In this document: positions 37,253 through 43,859 of the stretch, piece after piece
Layout of the letters: every line of letters begins with the position of its first letter
Numbering within the stretch: position 1 is the first letter of the stretch
DNA from: Nostoc sp. CHAB 5836
GTDB taxonomy: Bacteria > Cyanobacteriota > Cyanobacteriia > Cyanobacteriales > Nostocaceae
Direction of reading: 5' to 3'
Length of the DNA stretch: 43,859 bases
Assembly: GCF_020829445.1 (NCBI RefSeq)
Contig: NZ_JAIVFV010000045.1
Span: forward strand, 1-43,859
Made by a program: the position numbers and the translations under genes
The notes under the pieces: model-generated
What the model was told of the DNA's origin: nothing
Database searches by the model: none
Seen by the model: the letters and a program-made list of their open reading frames with translations, nothing else

Positions 37253-39982
37253 ATGACAGGAGCGAAGTCAAACTTTGAATATCAAATAGGAGGAAGTCTT
37301 GAGAGTAGCGCTCCTAGCTATGTGAAACGATATGCTGATACAGAATTTTATGAGCGCTTAAAGTTGGGTCAGTTTTGTTATGTGCTGAACTCGCGGCAGA
37401 TGGGTAAGTCCAGCTTGCGAGTGCAGATGATGCAAAGGCTACAAGCAGAAGGAATAATCTGTGCGTTTATTGACTTGACAGGAATGGGAACACAGGATGT
37501 AACTCCAGAAAAGTGGTATGCAGGGATTGTCCAATCTTTGGTGAGTAGTTGTCAACTGCACTCCAAAATTCAATGGCGGAGTTGGTGGCGTGAGCGGCGA
37601 GATTTGCTTTCACCAGTGCAGTGTTTGAGCAAGTTTATTGAAGAAGTACTGTTAGTAGAAGTCAAAGAAAATATAGTTATTTTCATTGATGAAATTGATC
37701 GCGTTTTGAGTCAGAATTTCTCATTAGATGATTTTTTTGCTTTAATTAGATTCTTCTTTGAGCAACGCGAAGTTAATTATGAATATAGGCGTTTGACTTT
37801 TGCACTATTGGGGGTTGCAAATCCTAACGAACTGATTCAAGATAAGACCCAGACACCATTCAATATTGGCAAGGCGATTGAATTGCAAGGATTTCAGCCT
37901 GATGAAGTACAACCATTAATGGATGGTTTGAACCAGAGAGTGAGTAACCCCGAAGAAGTTCTCATGCACATATTAGAATGGACAGGTGGGCAACCGTTTC
38001 TGACGCAAAAGCTGTGTCAATTTATAGTTTTGGAGTCAAATGCTCAAAGATTTTCATCGGTTGAGCAAGTAGTAAGGTCGCATATTGTTGAGAATTGGAA
38101 ATCTCAAGATGAACCTGAGCATTTGAGGACGATTGGCGATCGCATCTTGTACAGAAATGAAAAACGTACAGGTAGATTATTAGAGTTATACCAGCAAATT
38201 TTACGTCTTGGAGAAATTTCTGCTGATGGTACTCCTGAACAAATCGAATTACGACTTTCAGGGTTAGTAGTTGAGGAACAAGGCAAGCTGAAGGTATATA
38301 ATCGCATTTACGAAGCTGTATTCAACCACAGTTGGGTTGAGCGTAAATTAGCAGAGTTGCGACCCTATGCAGAAGCGATCGCAGCCTGGTCAGCATCAGG
38401 TTGCCAAGATGAATCTTATCTATTGCGAGGACAAGTTTTACAGGATACCTTAGCTTGGGCATTAGGTAAAAGTCTTGGCGATTTAGATTATCAATTTTTA
38501 GCCGCTAGTCAGGAATTAGCCAAACGCCAAGCCCAAATGTCACTGCAAGTACTAGCACAAGCTAATAAACTTTTGGCACAAGCTAGACAAAAAGCCAAGC
38601 CAGAAGTTTCGCAACGGCGAATTGGCTTATTTTGGATCCCACGGATTGCGATATGTGTGACTGCACCTATTTTGCTGCTGCGCTTTGGTGGACTCTTAGA
38701 GGGTGGCGAGTGGAATCTGCTTGACCAGTTTTTTGGCTGGCGGCTGTGGCTAGAGTCACCAGAGAAGCGGATAGCGATTGTTACTATTGATGAAGAAGAT
38801 ATAAAAAAGGTAGGAAAGTGGCCTATTCCTGATCAAATTTTAGCTAAGGCAATTGCCAATATTAAAGCCCAAAAACCTAGAGCTATTGGTTTAGATATTT
38901 ATCGAGATTTGCCTGTAGAACCTGGGCATCAGGACTTAGTTAACATCTTCCAATCAACTCCTAGCTTATATGGAATTGAAAAAGTTGTAAATCCCATTAT
39001 TGCGCCTCCTCCCAGTCTCAACCCGGAAAGAGTCGGCTTTGCCGATCAGGTGGTGGATGCAGATGGCAAGGTGCGTCGTGCATTATTATTAATCCTGTCG
39101 CAAAATGAAACACGCTACAGTTTGGCAATGAAACTGGCGCAGCACTATTTAGAGTCCGAAGGAATAACCATAGAATTGGTTGACAGCGATCGCCAACATC
39201 AAAGGTTGCGTTGGGGGAAAGCAGTGTTTGAAAGGTTTGCGGGCAATGATGGAGGCTATGTCCGTGCAGATTCTGGAGGTTATCAGATTTTGCTGAACTT
39301 TAGAGGGAATCAGGAAAATTTTGCTACTTTCTCTTTCAGGGATATCTTGGAAAAGCGCATTCCCCCTGATAGTTTACGCGATCGCCTAGTTTTGATTGGC
39401 ACTACTGCTGCCAGCATTAAAGATGTATTTTATACGCCCTATAACCGTGGTCTATTTAATTCTTCGCAGCCGATGACTGGGGTCACTATTCATGCCAATA
39501 TAATCAGTCAAATAATTAGTGCTGTTGTTGATGGCAGACCTTTGCTTCGGGTTTGGCAAAAACCCATAGAATGGCTGTGGATTTTAGTTTGGGCGGGATT
39601 AGGAGCATTAGTAAGCCGACAGTTGAGGTATTCAATGGCGATCGCTGCCAGTATAATCCTTACTGGTGCTGGGCTTTTGGGGATTGGCTTTTTAGCCTTT
39701 TGCTTGGGCTGGTGGTTACCGATCATTCCCTCACTGCTAGTGCTTTTGGGGTCAGCAGTCGCCTTCGAGTTGGTTACTCACAAGCAACTCGAAAGACTTC
39801 AATTCCATCATACTTTGGCACTGCTTTTAGAAATGTGCCAAGACCATCCCCTTGCTGGAGCAATTGCTATTGAATACCTTAAGCAGTCAGAAAGCCAGGA
39901 TAATCAGGCTTTTATTGATCAGCAGTTACGAGAAAAACAGTTAGCCACTAGACATAGGAGTGAAAAAAATGTAGAGACGTAG
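37253..39982 (+). CDS. AAA-like ATPase fused to CHASE2 sensor domain, membrane protein
   Basis: About 909 residues from the ATG at 37253 (AGGA about 9 bases upstream; a TTG at 37250 is the alternative). The N-terminal part (about 1-370) is the cyanobacterial AAA-like domain: YVLNSRQMGKSSL is the nucleotide-binding loop, IVIFIDEIDR the Walker B. After one membrane helix (near 460-480) comes a CHASE2 domain (about 505-740: IAIVTIDEEDIKKVGKWPI, AIGLDIYRDLP, DRLVLIGTTAASIKDVF), then three membrane helices (about 765-840) and a short cytoplasmic tail. CHASE2 is an extracytoplasmic sensor domain. No kinase or cyclase output domain follows, so signalling would be through the AAA part. The last residues RHRSEKNVET and the stop are encoded by a repeat element. 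It converges on a DUF928 gene, a frequent partner of CHASE2 genes in cyanobacteria. Confidence 0.9.
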   Translation: MTGAKSNFEYQIGGSLESSAPSYVKRYADTEFYERLKLGQFCYVLNSRQMGKSSLRVQMMQRLQAEGIICAFIDLTGMGTQDVTPEKWYAGIVQSLVSSCQLHSKIQWRSWWRERRDLLSPVQCLSKFIEEVLLVEVKENIVIFIDEIDRVLSQNFSLDDFFALIRFFFEQREVNYEYRRLTFALLGVANPNELIQDKTQTPFNIGKAIELQGFQPDEVQPLMDGLNQRVSNPEEVLMHILEWTGGQPFLTQKLCQFIVLESNAQRFSSVEQVVRSHIVENWKSQDEPEHLRTIGDRILYRNEKRTGRLLELYQQILRLGEISADGTPEQIELRLSGLVVEEQGKLKVYNRIYEAVFNHSWVERKLAELRPYAEAIAAWSASGCQDESYLLRGQVLQDTLAWALGKSLGDLDYQFLAASQELAKRQAQMSLQVLAQANKLLAQARQKAKPEVSQRRIGLFWIPRIAICVTAPILLLRFGGLLEGGEWNLLDQFFGWRLWLESPEKRIAIVTIDEEDIKKVGKWPIPDQILAKAIANIKAQKPRAIGLDIYRDLPVEPGHQDLVNIFQSTPSLYGIEKVVNPIIAPPPSLNPERVGFADQVVDADGKVRRALLLILSQNETRYSLAMKLAQHYLESEGITIELVDSDRQHQRLRWGKAVFERFAGNDGGYVRADSGGYQILLNFRGNQENFATFSFRDILEKRIPPDSLRDRLVLIGTTAASIKDVFYTPYNRGLFNSSQPMTGVTIHANIISQIISAVVDGRPLLRVWQKPIEWLWILVWAGLGALVSRQLRYSMAIAASIILTGAGLLGIGFLAFCLGWWLPIIPSLLVLLGSAVAFELVTHKQLERLQFHHTLALLLEMCQDHPLAGAIAIEYLKQSESQDNQAFIDQQLREKQLATRHRSEKNVET

Positions 39983-40041
39983 CAGTGCTACGTCTCTACA
40001 AGGATTCTGGGTGACGCACATTTAATTTCTGGGGATGTCTA
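39949..40041. repeat. MITE-like element that ends the CHASE2 gene (NVET element, copy 3)
   Basis: The ends TAGACATAGG and GATGTCTA enclose the same 29-bp hairpin (39971-39999) as at 13868. The CHASE2 frame enters it and stops at the TAG inside the hairpin, just as the PKS frame does in the copy at 13825. The hairpin lies between two convergent genes and could also help end transcription, although it lacks a T tract. Confidence 0.8.
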
Positions 40042-40044
40042 CTT

Positions 40045-40806
40045 CTACAATCGAAGCGGTTGAGTAGCGATCGCTTCTAGCCCTACAGATTTAAGAAAGT
40101 CAGTCCAGATATTTGCTATGAGTTGATTATTAGGTTGAGCATTTCTGATTTGAGCTAAGATAGTGACGGCATTGTACCAAATCCCTTGTTCACTGTAAAT
40201 ATCTGCCTGTTCTAAAGTTGTCCTTTGTTGACTCTGGAGTTGGGGTAAAGGCACACGGCGTACCCACGAGGTGATTACTGGATCGTTAGGGCTAGGTTTT
40301 TCCCCACAGATCAACACTAAAGCCCACTGATAATTTTTGCCTACTTCCAGAGGGAGTGAGCTATCTGCTGACTTGATGCTAATAATACCAGGTTCACCTT
40401 TAATGGGAATGAAGGTTTGGGAATAAAGCTGATTGTTTTCTGTGATCAAGCTTAAGACTAGTTGCTTGGCAGATGTTTGCGGCAGATAGACTAAAAATGT
40501 TGGATGTTCTGCTGTAGTCAACCCATAGTTGCTGTCAGGGGGGACAAGGGACATCATCGGGGTCTGGTTAGATGAAGTGGCCGTTGATGTTGCATCTTGA
40601 GGACATTGCCAATTACTACGAGACCCTGCTGATGATGTAGATTTTGGCTTACCCTCATTTGATGGTGGTTTGAATATTATCCGTTGGAGTTTTGAGAGGT
40701 TAGTCGGCGTTGGAATATTTGCAGTTGATTGAGCAATTGTTGGTTGCATCCCCATCACAAACAACCCGATCGTCATTAGACCAATCAACTGCTGATTATT
40801 TAACAT
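40045..40806 (-). CDS. DUF928 family secreted protein
   Basis: A 253-residue protein. It starts with a hydrophobic helix (LIGLMTIGLFVMGMQPTIAQS) with a plausible signal-peptidase site after AQS. A Ser/Thr/Pro-rich low-complexity stretch (about 30-85) follows, then the DUF928 core: SNYGLTTAEHPTFLVYLP, a PGIISIK strand, YQWALVLICG, and a helical end (LEQADIYSEQGIWYNAVTIL). Its function is unknown. It is convergent with the CHASE2-AAA gene, and the two families are often neighbours in cyanobacteria, which suggests a shared envelope-sensing role (inference). No strong ribosome site is seen at the ATG. Confidence 0.88.
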   Translation of the reverse strand: MLNNQQLIGLMTIGLFVMGMQPTIAQSTANIPTPTNLSKLQRIIFKPPSNEGKPKSTSSAGSRSNWQCPQDATSTATSSNQTPMMSLVPPDSNYGLTTAEHPTFLVYLPQTSAKQLVLSLITENNQLYSQTFIPIKGEPGIISIKSADSSLPLEVGKNYQWALVLICGEKPSPNDPVITSWVRRVPLPQLQSQQRTTLEQADIYSEQGIWYNAVTILAQIRNAQPNNQLIANIWTDFLKSVGLEAIATQPLRL

Positions 40807-40900
40807 GGGTTATCTTTTGGTAAGTCTATCTTTAATTAAGTGATACTCATTACTAATGCTCAATTCCGAAAAAATAGTATACTAATTGCTGGCTAGAACC

Positions 40901-41013
40901 CAATACGGTTGGGTTAAGCATTTTTTCTCTTCTCTCTGTTTCCTCTGCGCCTCTGCGGTTCGTTAAAAAAGTTGACTTTGACAAAGAGTTTTAGCCTTAA
41001 CCCAAGCGTATTG
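40901..41013. repeat. CAATAC-type element with near-perfect 10-bp target duplication
   Basis: The ends are CAATACGGTTGGGTTAAG and CTTAACCCAAGCGTATTG. The flanks are GGCTAGAACC (40891-40900) and GGCTACAACC (41014-41023), nine of ten identical. The inside contains the CTCTGCGCCTCTGCGGTTCGT motif also found at 3660 and 34290. Confidence 0.85.
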
Positions 41014-41225
41014 GGCTACAACCCAGGGCTACAACCAATTACCTACTAAAACAAATGGTGCCCAGTAGTAAGGATAACGATAATTTGGCGATCGCAACAG
41101 GAGCAACTGAGCTTAACGAAGTGCCTCAGCTTTAGTGACTCCAGGTTGATTCAATTGTGAGCGCCCGATTAGCCGCGTTTTTCGCCGCTAGCAACGAATG
41201 AAACAAATACATTTTTTTGTTTGGC

Positions 41226-41447
41226 TCAAAGCCTTGCTATATAAGGGTTATGAAACGTGTTAGTTATGAGCATATCTGGAGTTATTGTAGCTCGTTCGCT
41301 TGCGATCGCTTCTAATAATTCTTGCGTCAATATTATCAAATCTGGTAGCCGTCGGCTGCCTCTAACTTCCCCCTCATAATGATTGTCATTACTATAACCG
41401 TGAATATTTAATTCCTCAAAGTCATGTCTGATATCAAGTCCGGCTAA
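41226..41447 (-). pseudogene. Unrecognised 73-codon coding remnant
   Basis: The minus strand has an open frame of 73 codons without a start codon near its beginning. It reads LAGLDIRHDFEELNIHGY, then EGEVRGSRRLPDLIILTQE, and ends TNTFHNPYIARL. The composition (charged, with amphipathic LLEAIASERA) looks like real protein rather than chance, but I do not recognise a family. A stop directly precedes the frame, so it is probably a decayed fragment. The rest of 41014-41557 shows no gene. Confidence 0.35.
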
Positions 41448-41557
41448 TTAGTTTTAATTCCCGAATCTATGCAGAAAGCCCAAAAGCCCAGCTCCTGTGC
41501 TCCTCTGCACTTCTGTTGCCTTAATTGCCGTAAGGGTTTAGAGTTTCGCACTCCTAA

Positions 41558-41806
41558 CTAGTAGTCTGTCATTAAATAATTCGTAATTCGTAATTCGTAA
41601 TTCGTAATTAAAGACATTTTCCGACGGGGATTTAAACCCCGACTGAAACTGACCGGAGGCGGAGTGGCTCCGACTCCGCGCTACGTGTAATGGTTGGGGT
41701 CTTAAACCCTTTTATTTACGATAAATAATTGATGGATAAATTTCCTGTAGAGACGGCGATTTATCGCGTCTCTTTAACCGTCAAAATTAATGGGACAGAC
41801 CACTAG
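41558..41806. repeat. CTAGTAGTCTGTC-ended composite element downstream of the ParA-like gene
   Basis: The left end CTAGTAGTCTGTC and right end GACAGACCACTAG are inverted with one mismatch. Inside are four TTCGTAA heptamers (41580-41607), a GGGGATTTAAACCCC hairpin, a GCGGAGTGGCTCCGACTCCGC hairpin and a block AAATAATTGATGGATAAATT...GCGTCTCTTTAACCGT that recurs at 42918-42980. Non-coding. Confidence 0.8.
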
Positions 41807-41824
41807 TGGTCTGTCCCATTAATT
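41785..41824. repeat. Perfect 40-bp palindrome at an element border
   Basis: The sequence is fully self-complementary over 40 bases around the centre CACTAGTG, with arms reading AATTAATGGGACAGACC outward to inward. It forms where the right end of the element at 41558 meets another inverted end of the same type. It lies about 70 bases beyond the stop codon of the ParA-like gene and could fold in its transcript. Confidence 0.9.
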
Positions 41825-41892
41825 AAACGCATTTATCCTCTTTATTAAAGGCTTGAGAAATTAACAGATGCATAACACTTGTGCTTTGTGCT

Positions 41893-42666
41893 TTAGCTGA
41901 GAATTTGCCCCGCAACCTTATTGATCTCTTGAGTCCAAGGATGGTTTGGGTATCGCAGGCAAAAAATATCGCTACTAGCGAGTTCAACCATCTCTTCGCA
42001 CAGGGGGAAGACACCAGCAACTGGTACGTTGTAGGCTTTTTGTATTTTTTGCCGTAGAGCTTCAAAATCAAATTTCGTTAGGACTTTATTAACCACTAAC
42101 AGCATATTAGGAACCTCAAGTTCACGAGCGATGTCAATAGCCACAGCCGTACCCTGGTAATCTTGAGTATCTGGACGCAGGATTAGCACCAGTATCTCAG
42201 ACATAGCAATTGAGAGGAGAGTCTCTTCATTGATGCCGGGATGAGTGTCAATGAATAGGTAGTCCAGCTTCAAGCTATGGATCAGATCCTGGAAGCCATC
42301 ATTGAGTAGCTCAACGTCATACCCTTCATTTAAGATTTGGGCGATTTCAGTCGCCTTAATGCTGGAAGGAACTAGGTAAAGAGCGCTGTTGGGTGCAGCT
42401 GCTTGACCTTGTTCTACCTGTAGAATTTGGCTGACATCGTAAGCAGCCTCCTTGATCGCGCAGTTACCCCACAAGTAGTCATTCAGGGCGTAGTCTATCT
42501 TTTCCTCATCCAAGCCAAAAAGGGCATGCACCCCTGGTGACTGAATGTCAGTATCAACAATACCCACTCGATTGCCTGCTAGGGCAATCGTTGTAGCTAA
42601 GTTGCTAGTTGTATTTGATTTGCCAGTTCCACCCCGAAACGAGTGAACAGATACAATTTTAGCCAT
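41893..42666 (-). CDS. ParA/MinD-family P-loop ATPase
   Basis: A 257-residue protein. The deviant Walker A motif is near residue 11 (SFRGGTGKSNTTSNLA; Arg stands where many relatives have the signature Lys). Next come the switch I Asp in VGIVDTDIQSPG, the Walker B region DYLFIDTHPGI, and later LLVVNKV and VAGVFPLCEEM. Length and layout fit a MinD/ParA-like ATPase rather than a plasmid ParA with a DNA-binding N-terminus. CGGAGACCTATG gives a good ribosome site. No ParB or centromere-like sequence is nearby. It stands alone between related inverted-repeat elements on both sides. Likely roles are positioning a cargo or acting with regulatory proteins; neither is shown by the sequence. Confidence 0.9.
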   Translation of the reverse strand: MAKIVSVHSFRGGTGKSNTTSNLATTIALAGNRVGIVDTDIQSPGVHALFGLDEEKIDYALNDYLWGNCAIKEAAYDVSQILQVEQGQAAAPNSALYLVPSSIKATEIAQILNEGYDVELLNDGFQDLIHSLKLDYLFIDTHPGINEETLLSIAMSEILVLILRPDTQDYQGTAVAIDIARELEVPNMLLVVNKVLTKFDFEALRQKIQKAYNVPVAGVFPLCEEMVELASSDIFCLRYPNHPWTQEINKVAGQILS

Positions 42667-42783
42667 AGGTCTCCGTGTTTGATCGTCACCAATCTTTAGT
42701 TCGGTTAATGCAACGTTTTCGTCACCAAATTGAAACAGTTATTAGTCAACTTGTTGATAGATTTCATATAGAGAAGATTCCTG

Positions 42784-42905
42784 CTAGTAGTCTGTCCCAT
42801 TAATTCTAAAGGGTTATAAAAGTTCGTAGTAAGGACTTTAGTCCTTGATTTGACGAAGAAAGCGCTCACTACGAACCCTTCATAACTTATGGGACAGACC
42901 ACTAG
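42784..42905. repeat. MITE-like element upstream of the ParA-like gene
   Basis: The ends CTAGTAGTCTGTCCCAT and ATGGGACAGACCACTAG are 17-bp inverted repeats with one mismatch. The core is the inverted version of the GTAGTAAG...GGACTAAAGTCC repeat (42822-42876). It ends about 120 bases before the ParA-like start codon and shares its right CTAG with the next element. Confidence 0.85.
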
Positions 42906-43001
42906 TACTCTGTCAATAAATAATTGATGGATAAATTTCCTGTAGAGACGGCGATTTATCGCGTCTCTTTAACCGTTAAAATGAATTTGACAGACCACTA
43001 G
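42902..43001. repeat. Adjacent 100-bp MITE-like element
   Basis: The ends CTAGTACTCTGTCA and TTTGACAGACCACTAG are inverted. The inside (AAATAATTGATGGATAAATT...TTAACCGT) is nearly identical to part of the element at 41558-41806. It abuts the preceding element and shares four bases with it. Confidence 0.8.
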
Positions 43002-43662
43002 AGATATGTGGCATCTTACCAGTCGTCTCAATCGCAAGATTTTAGCTCATATTGTTTCTGGCTTACAGCAGAAATCATGTATTTGAACCACATCTGTCGT
43101 AGGGGCACAGCAGTGCTGTGCCCCCACCGCGTGGTCTATTTACCTGAAAATAGCTGTAATCGCCATAATCGTGAGCCTATAAAAGTTTGACAAACTTGTT
43201 ACAGAATATTAAGTCCCACATCGTGTTATTTATGTAATTTAGGTTCCTATTAATTTCTGAATAGTGCAATAGGGAAAAATCAGGTATTTGTAGACTGAAG
43301 TAGCCTAGTAAGTATGAAAATATTGGCTAAAATCAGGTTAATAGGGGCCGATATTGAGAGGCTATGTTGTTGCGAAAGTATTAACCCAAATTGCTAGTAC
43401 AGCTTGGCGTAAGGGACTTACAAAAAATACAGGACTTACGCAACTGGCACAATGCAATCGCCATTTCATAGTAGAGAAGTACTATTTTACCCACATTCTG
43501 AAAGCTTTGTATTCGCAATATAAATCGCATTAGTGAAGCACTATTGCAACCTACCTTCCGCACCCAGAACTGTCACACCCCAATGAACAGTAAACCACAA
43601 AATGCGTGGAAATAAACTTGCTCTGTTTTCTTGGTTCGTGCAAGAGGTCTAATCAAACAGCC
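43002..43662. other. Gap without a recognisable gene
   Basis: No coding frame with plausible composition or ribosome site was found. The stretch holds a GGGGCACAGCA...TGCTGTGCCCC hairpin at 43102-43124 and a fragment near 43385-43450 with the ACTTACGCAACTGGCAC motif, a half of which recurs near 3783. Confidence 0.5.
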
Positions 43663-43859
43663 CTACTTTCTAAGCTGTTTGACTTTCTGTTTCAATTGCT
43701 GGAAAGAATCGGTTTTGGTAATCTCAGATACCTGCTGCCATGGAGCTATTTTCAGCGTTGAGACGTTGGTTGATCTCGATCTCAATTCTGAGTTGTTCAA
43801 CCTGCTGTTTTAATTTTTCCTCACGAGCCTTTATTTGTTCAGTCATTCGTTGGAATACG
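43663..43859 (-). pseudogene. Frameshifted 3' end of a coiled-coil gene (runs off the right edge)
   Basis: From the right edge the minus strand encodes a charged coiled coil: RMTEQIKAREEKLKQQVEQ, then RIEIEINQRL. That frame stops at 43724. A second frame continues with QQVSEITKTDSFQQLKQK and ends at 43663. Heptad-rich tails of this kind, with KxREExLKxQVxxLRIEI followed by QVxEIxxTDxFQxL, are familiar at the ends of cyanobacterial signalling proteins. Here the two parts lie in different frames, so the gene end is probably broken. The main body lies outside the window, so its function cannot be named. Confidence 0.5.

Noticed and set aside
41580-41607. TTCGTAA repeats as a possible CRISPR-like or iteron array
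   Set aside because: Heptamers are directly adjacent without spacers, only four copies, and also occur as simple repeats at 34490; they are ordinary short tandem repeats.
42902-43001. Possible centromere or partition site next to the ParA-like gene
   Set aside because: The inverted repeats match a dispersed element family in the window and there is no ParB gene, so a partition site is not supported.
43381-43563. 60-codon minus-strand frame with cysteine-rich residues
   Set aside because: It overlaps dispersed repeat sequence (ACTTACGCAACTGGCAC) and has no ribosome site or recognisable motif.

Overview
The window looks like part of the chromosome of a filamentous, probably heterocyst-forming cyanobacterium (Nostocales). 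The signs are frequent GCGATCGC octamers, Hgl/Pfa-type lipid synthase genes, a CHASE2 protein next to a DUF928 protein, and very dense small inverted-repeat (MITE-like) elements. No rRNA, tRNA or CRISPR array was seen.

Positions 1-33485 hold a biosynthetic cluster read right to left on the minus strand. It opens with a lipid/PUFA-synthase-like part: a PfaA/HglE-like KS-AT-ACP protein (29478-33485); a ketoreductase half separated from it by a one-base frame shift at a run of nine A (28739-29548); a KR-DH protein (26678-28444); a fusion of a PfaB-like dead-KS/AT with the two PfaC-type dehydratases (22480-26649); and a PfaD enoyl reductase (20490-22169). A free acyl carrier protein (19931-20260) leads to three modular type I PKS proteins: KS-AT-DH-KR-ACP, KS-AT-KR-ACP, and KS-AT(deleted)-ACP-C-ACP. 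The last enzyme (510-3476) is an adenylation-condensation protein with no carrier domain, whose pocket residues resemble serine codes. The start of an MFS exporter (1-244) runs off the left edge. My reading is a long-chain or unsaturated acyl/polyketide chain, extended by two to three modules, joined to serine and released by the terminal condensation domain. This is inference; the product is unknown.

Positions 33486-34576 carry only repeats. From 34577 to 36898 lies a secreted-looking GH18 chitinase-like protein with six FG-GAP/VCBS calcium-type repeats, preceded by a previously unlisted 48-residue small ORF with a strong ribosome binding site. At 37253-39982 is an AAA-CHASE2 membrane protein on the plus strand, convergent with a DUF928 secreted protein (40045-40806). 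A ParA/MinD-type ATPase (41893-42666) is bracketed by related inverted-repeat elements. The right edge holds a broken coiled-coil gene end.

The intergenic spaces are packed with several element families. One has CAATAC...GTATTG ends and 10-bp target duplications, and the window itself contains a matching unoccupied site. Another ends two unrelated genes, giving both proteins the same C-terminal NVET. A third lies exactly in the linker of the split ketoreductase and supplies its stop codon.
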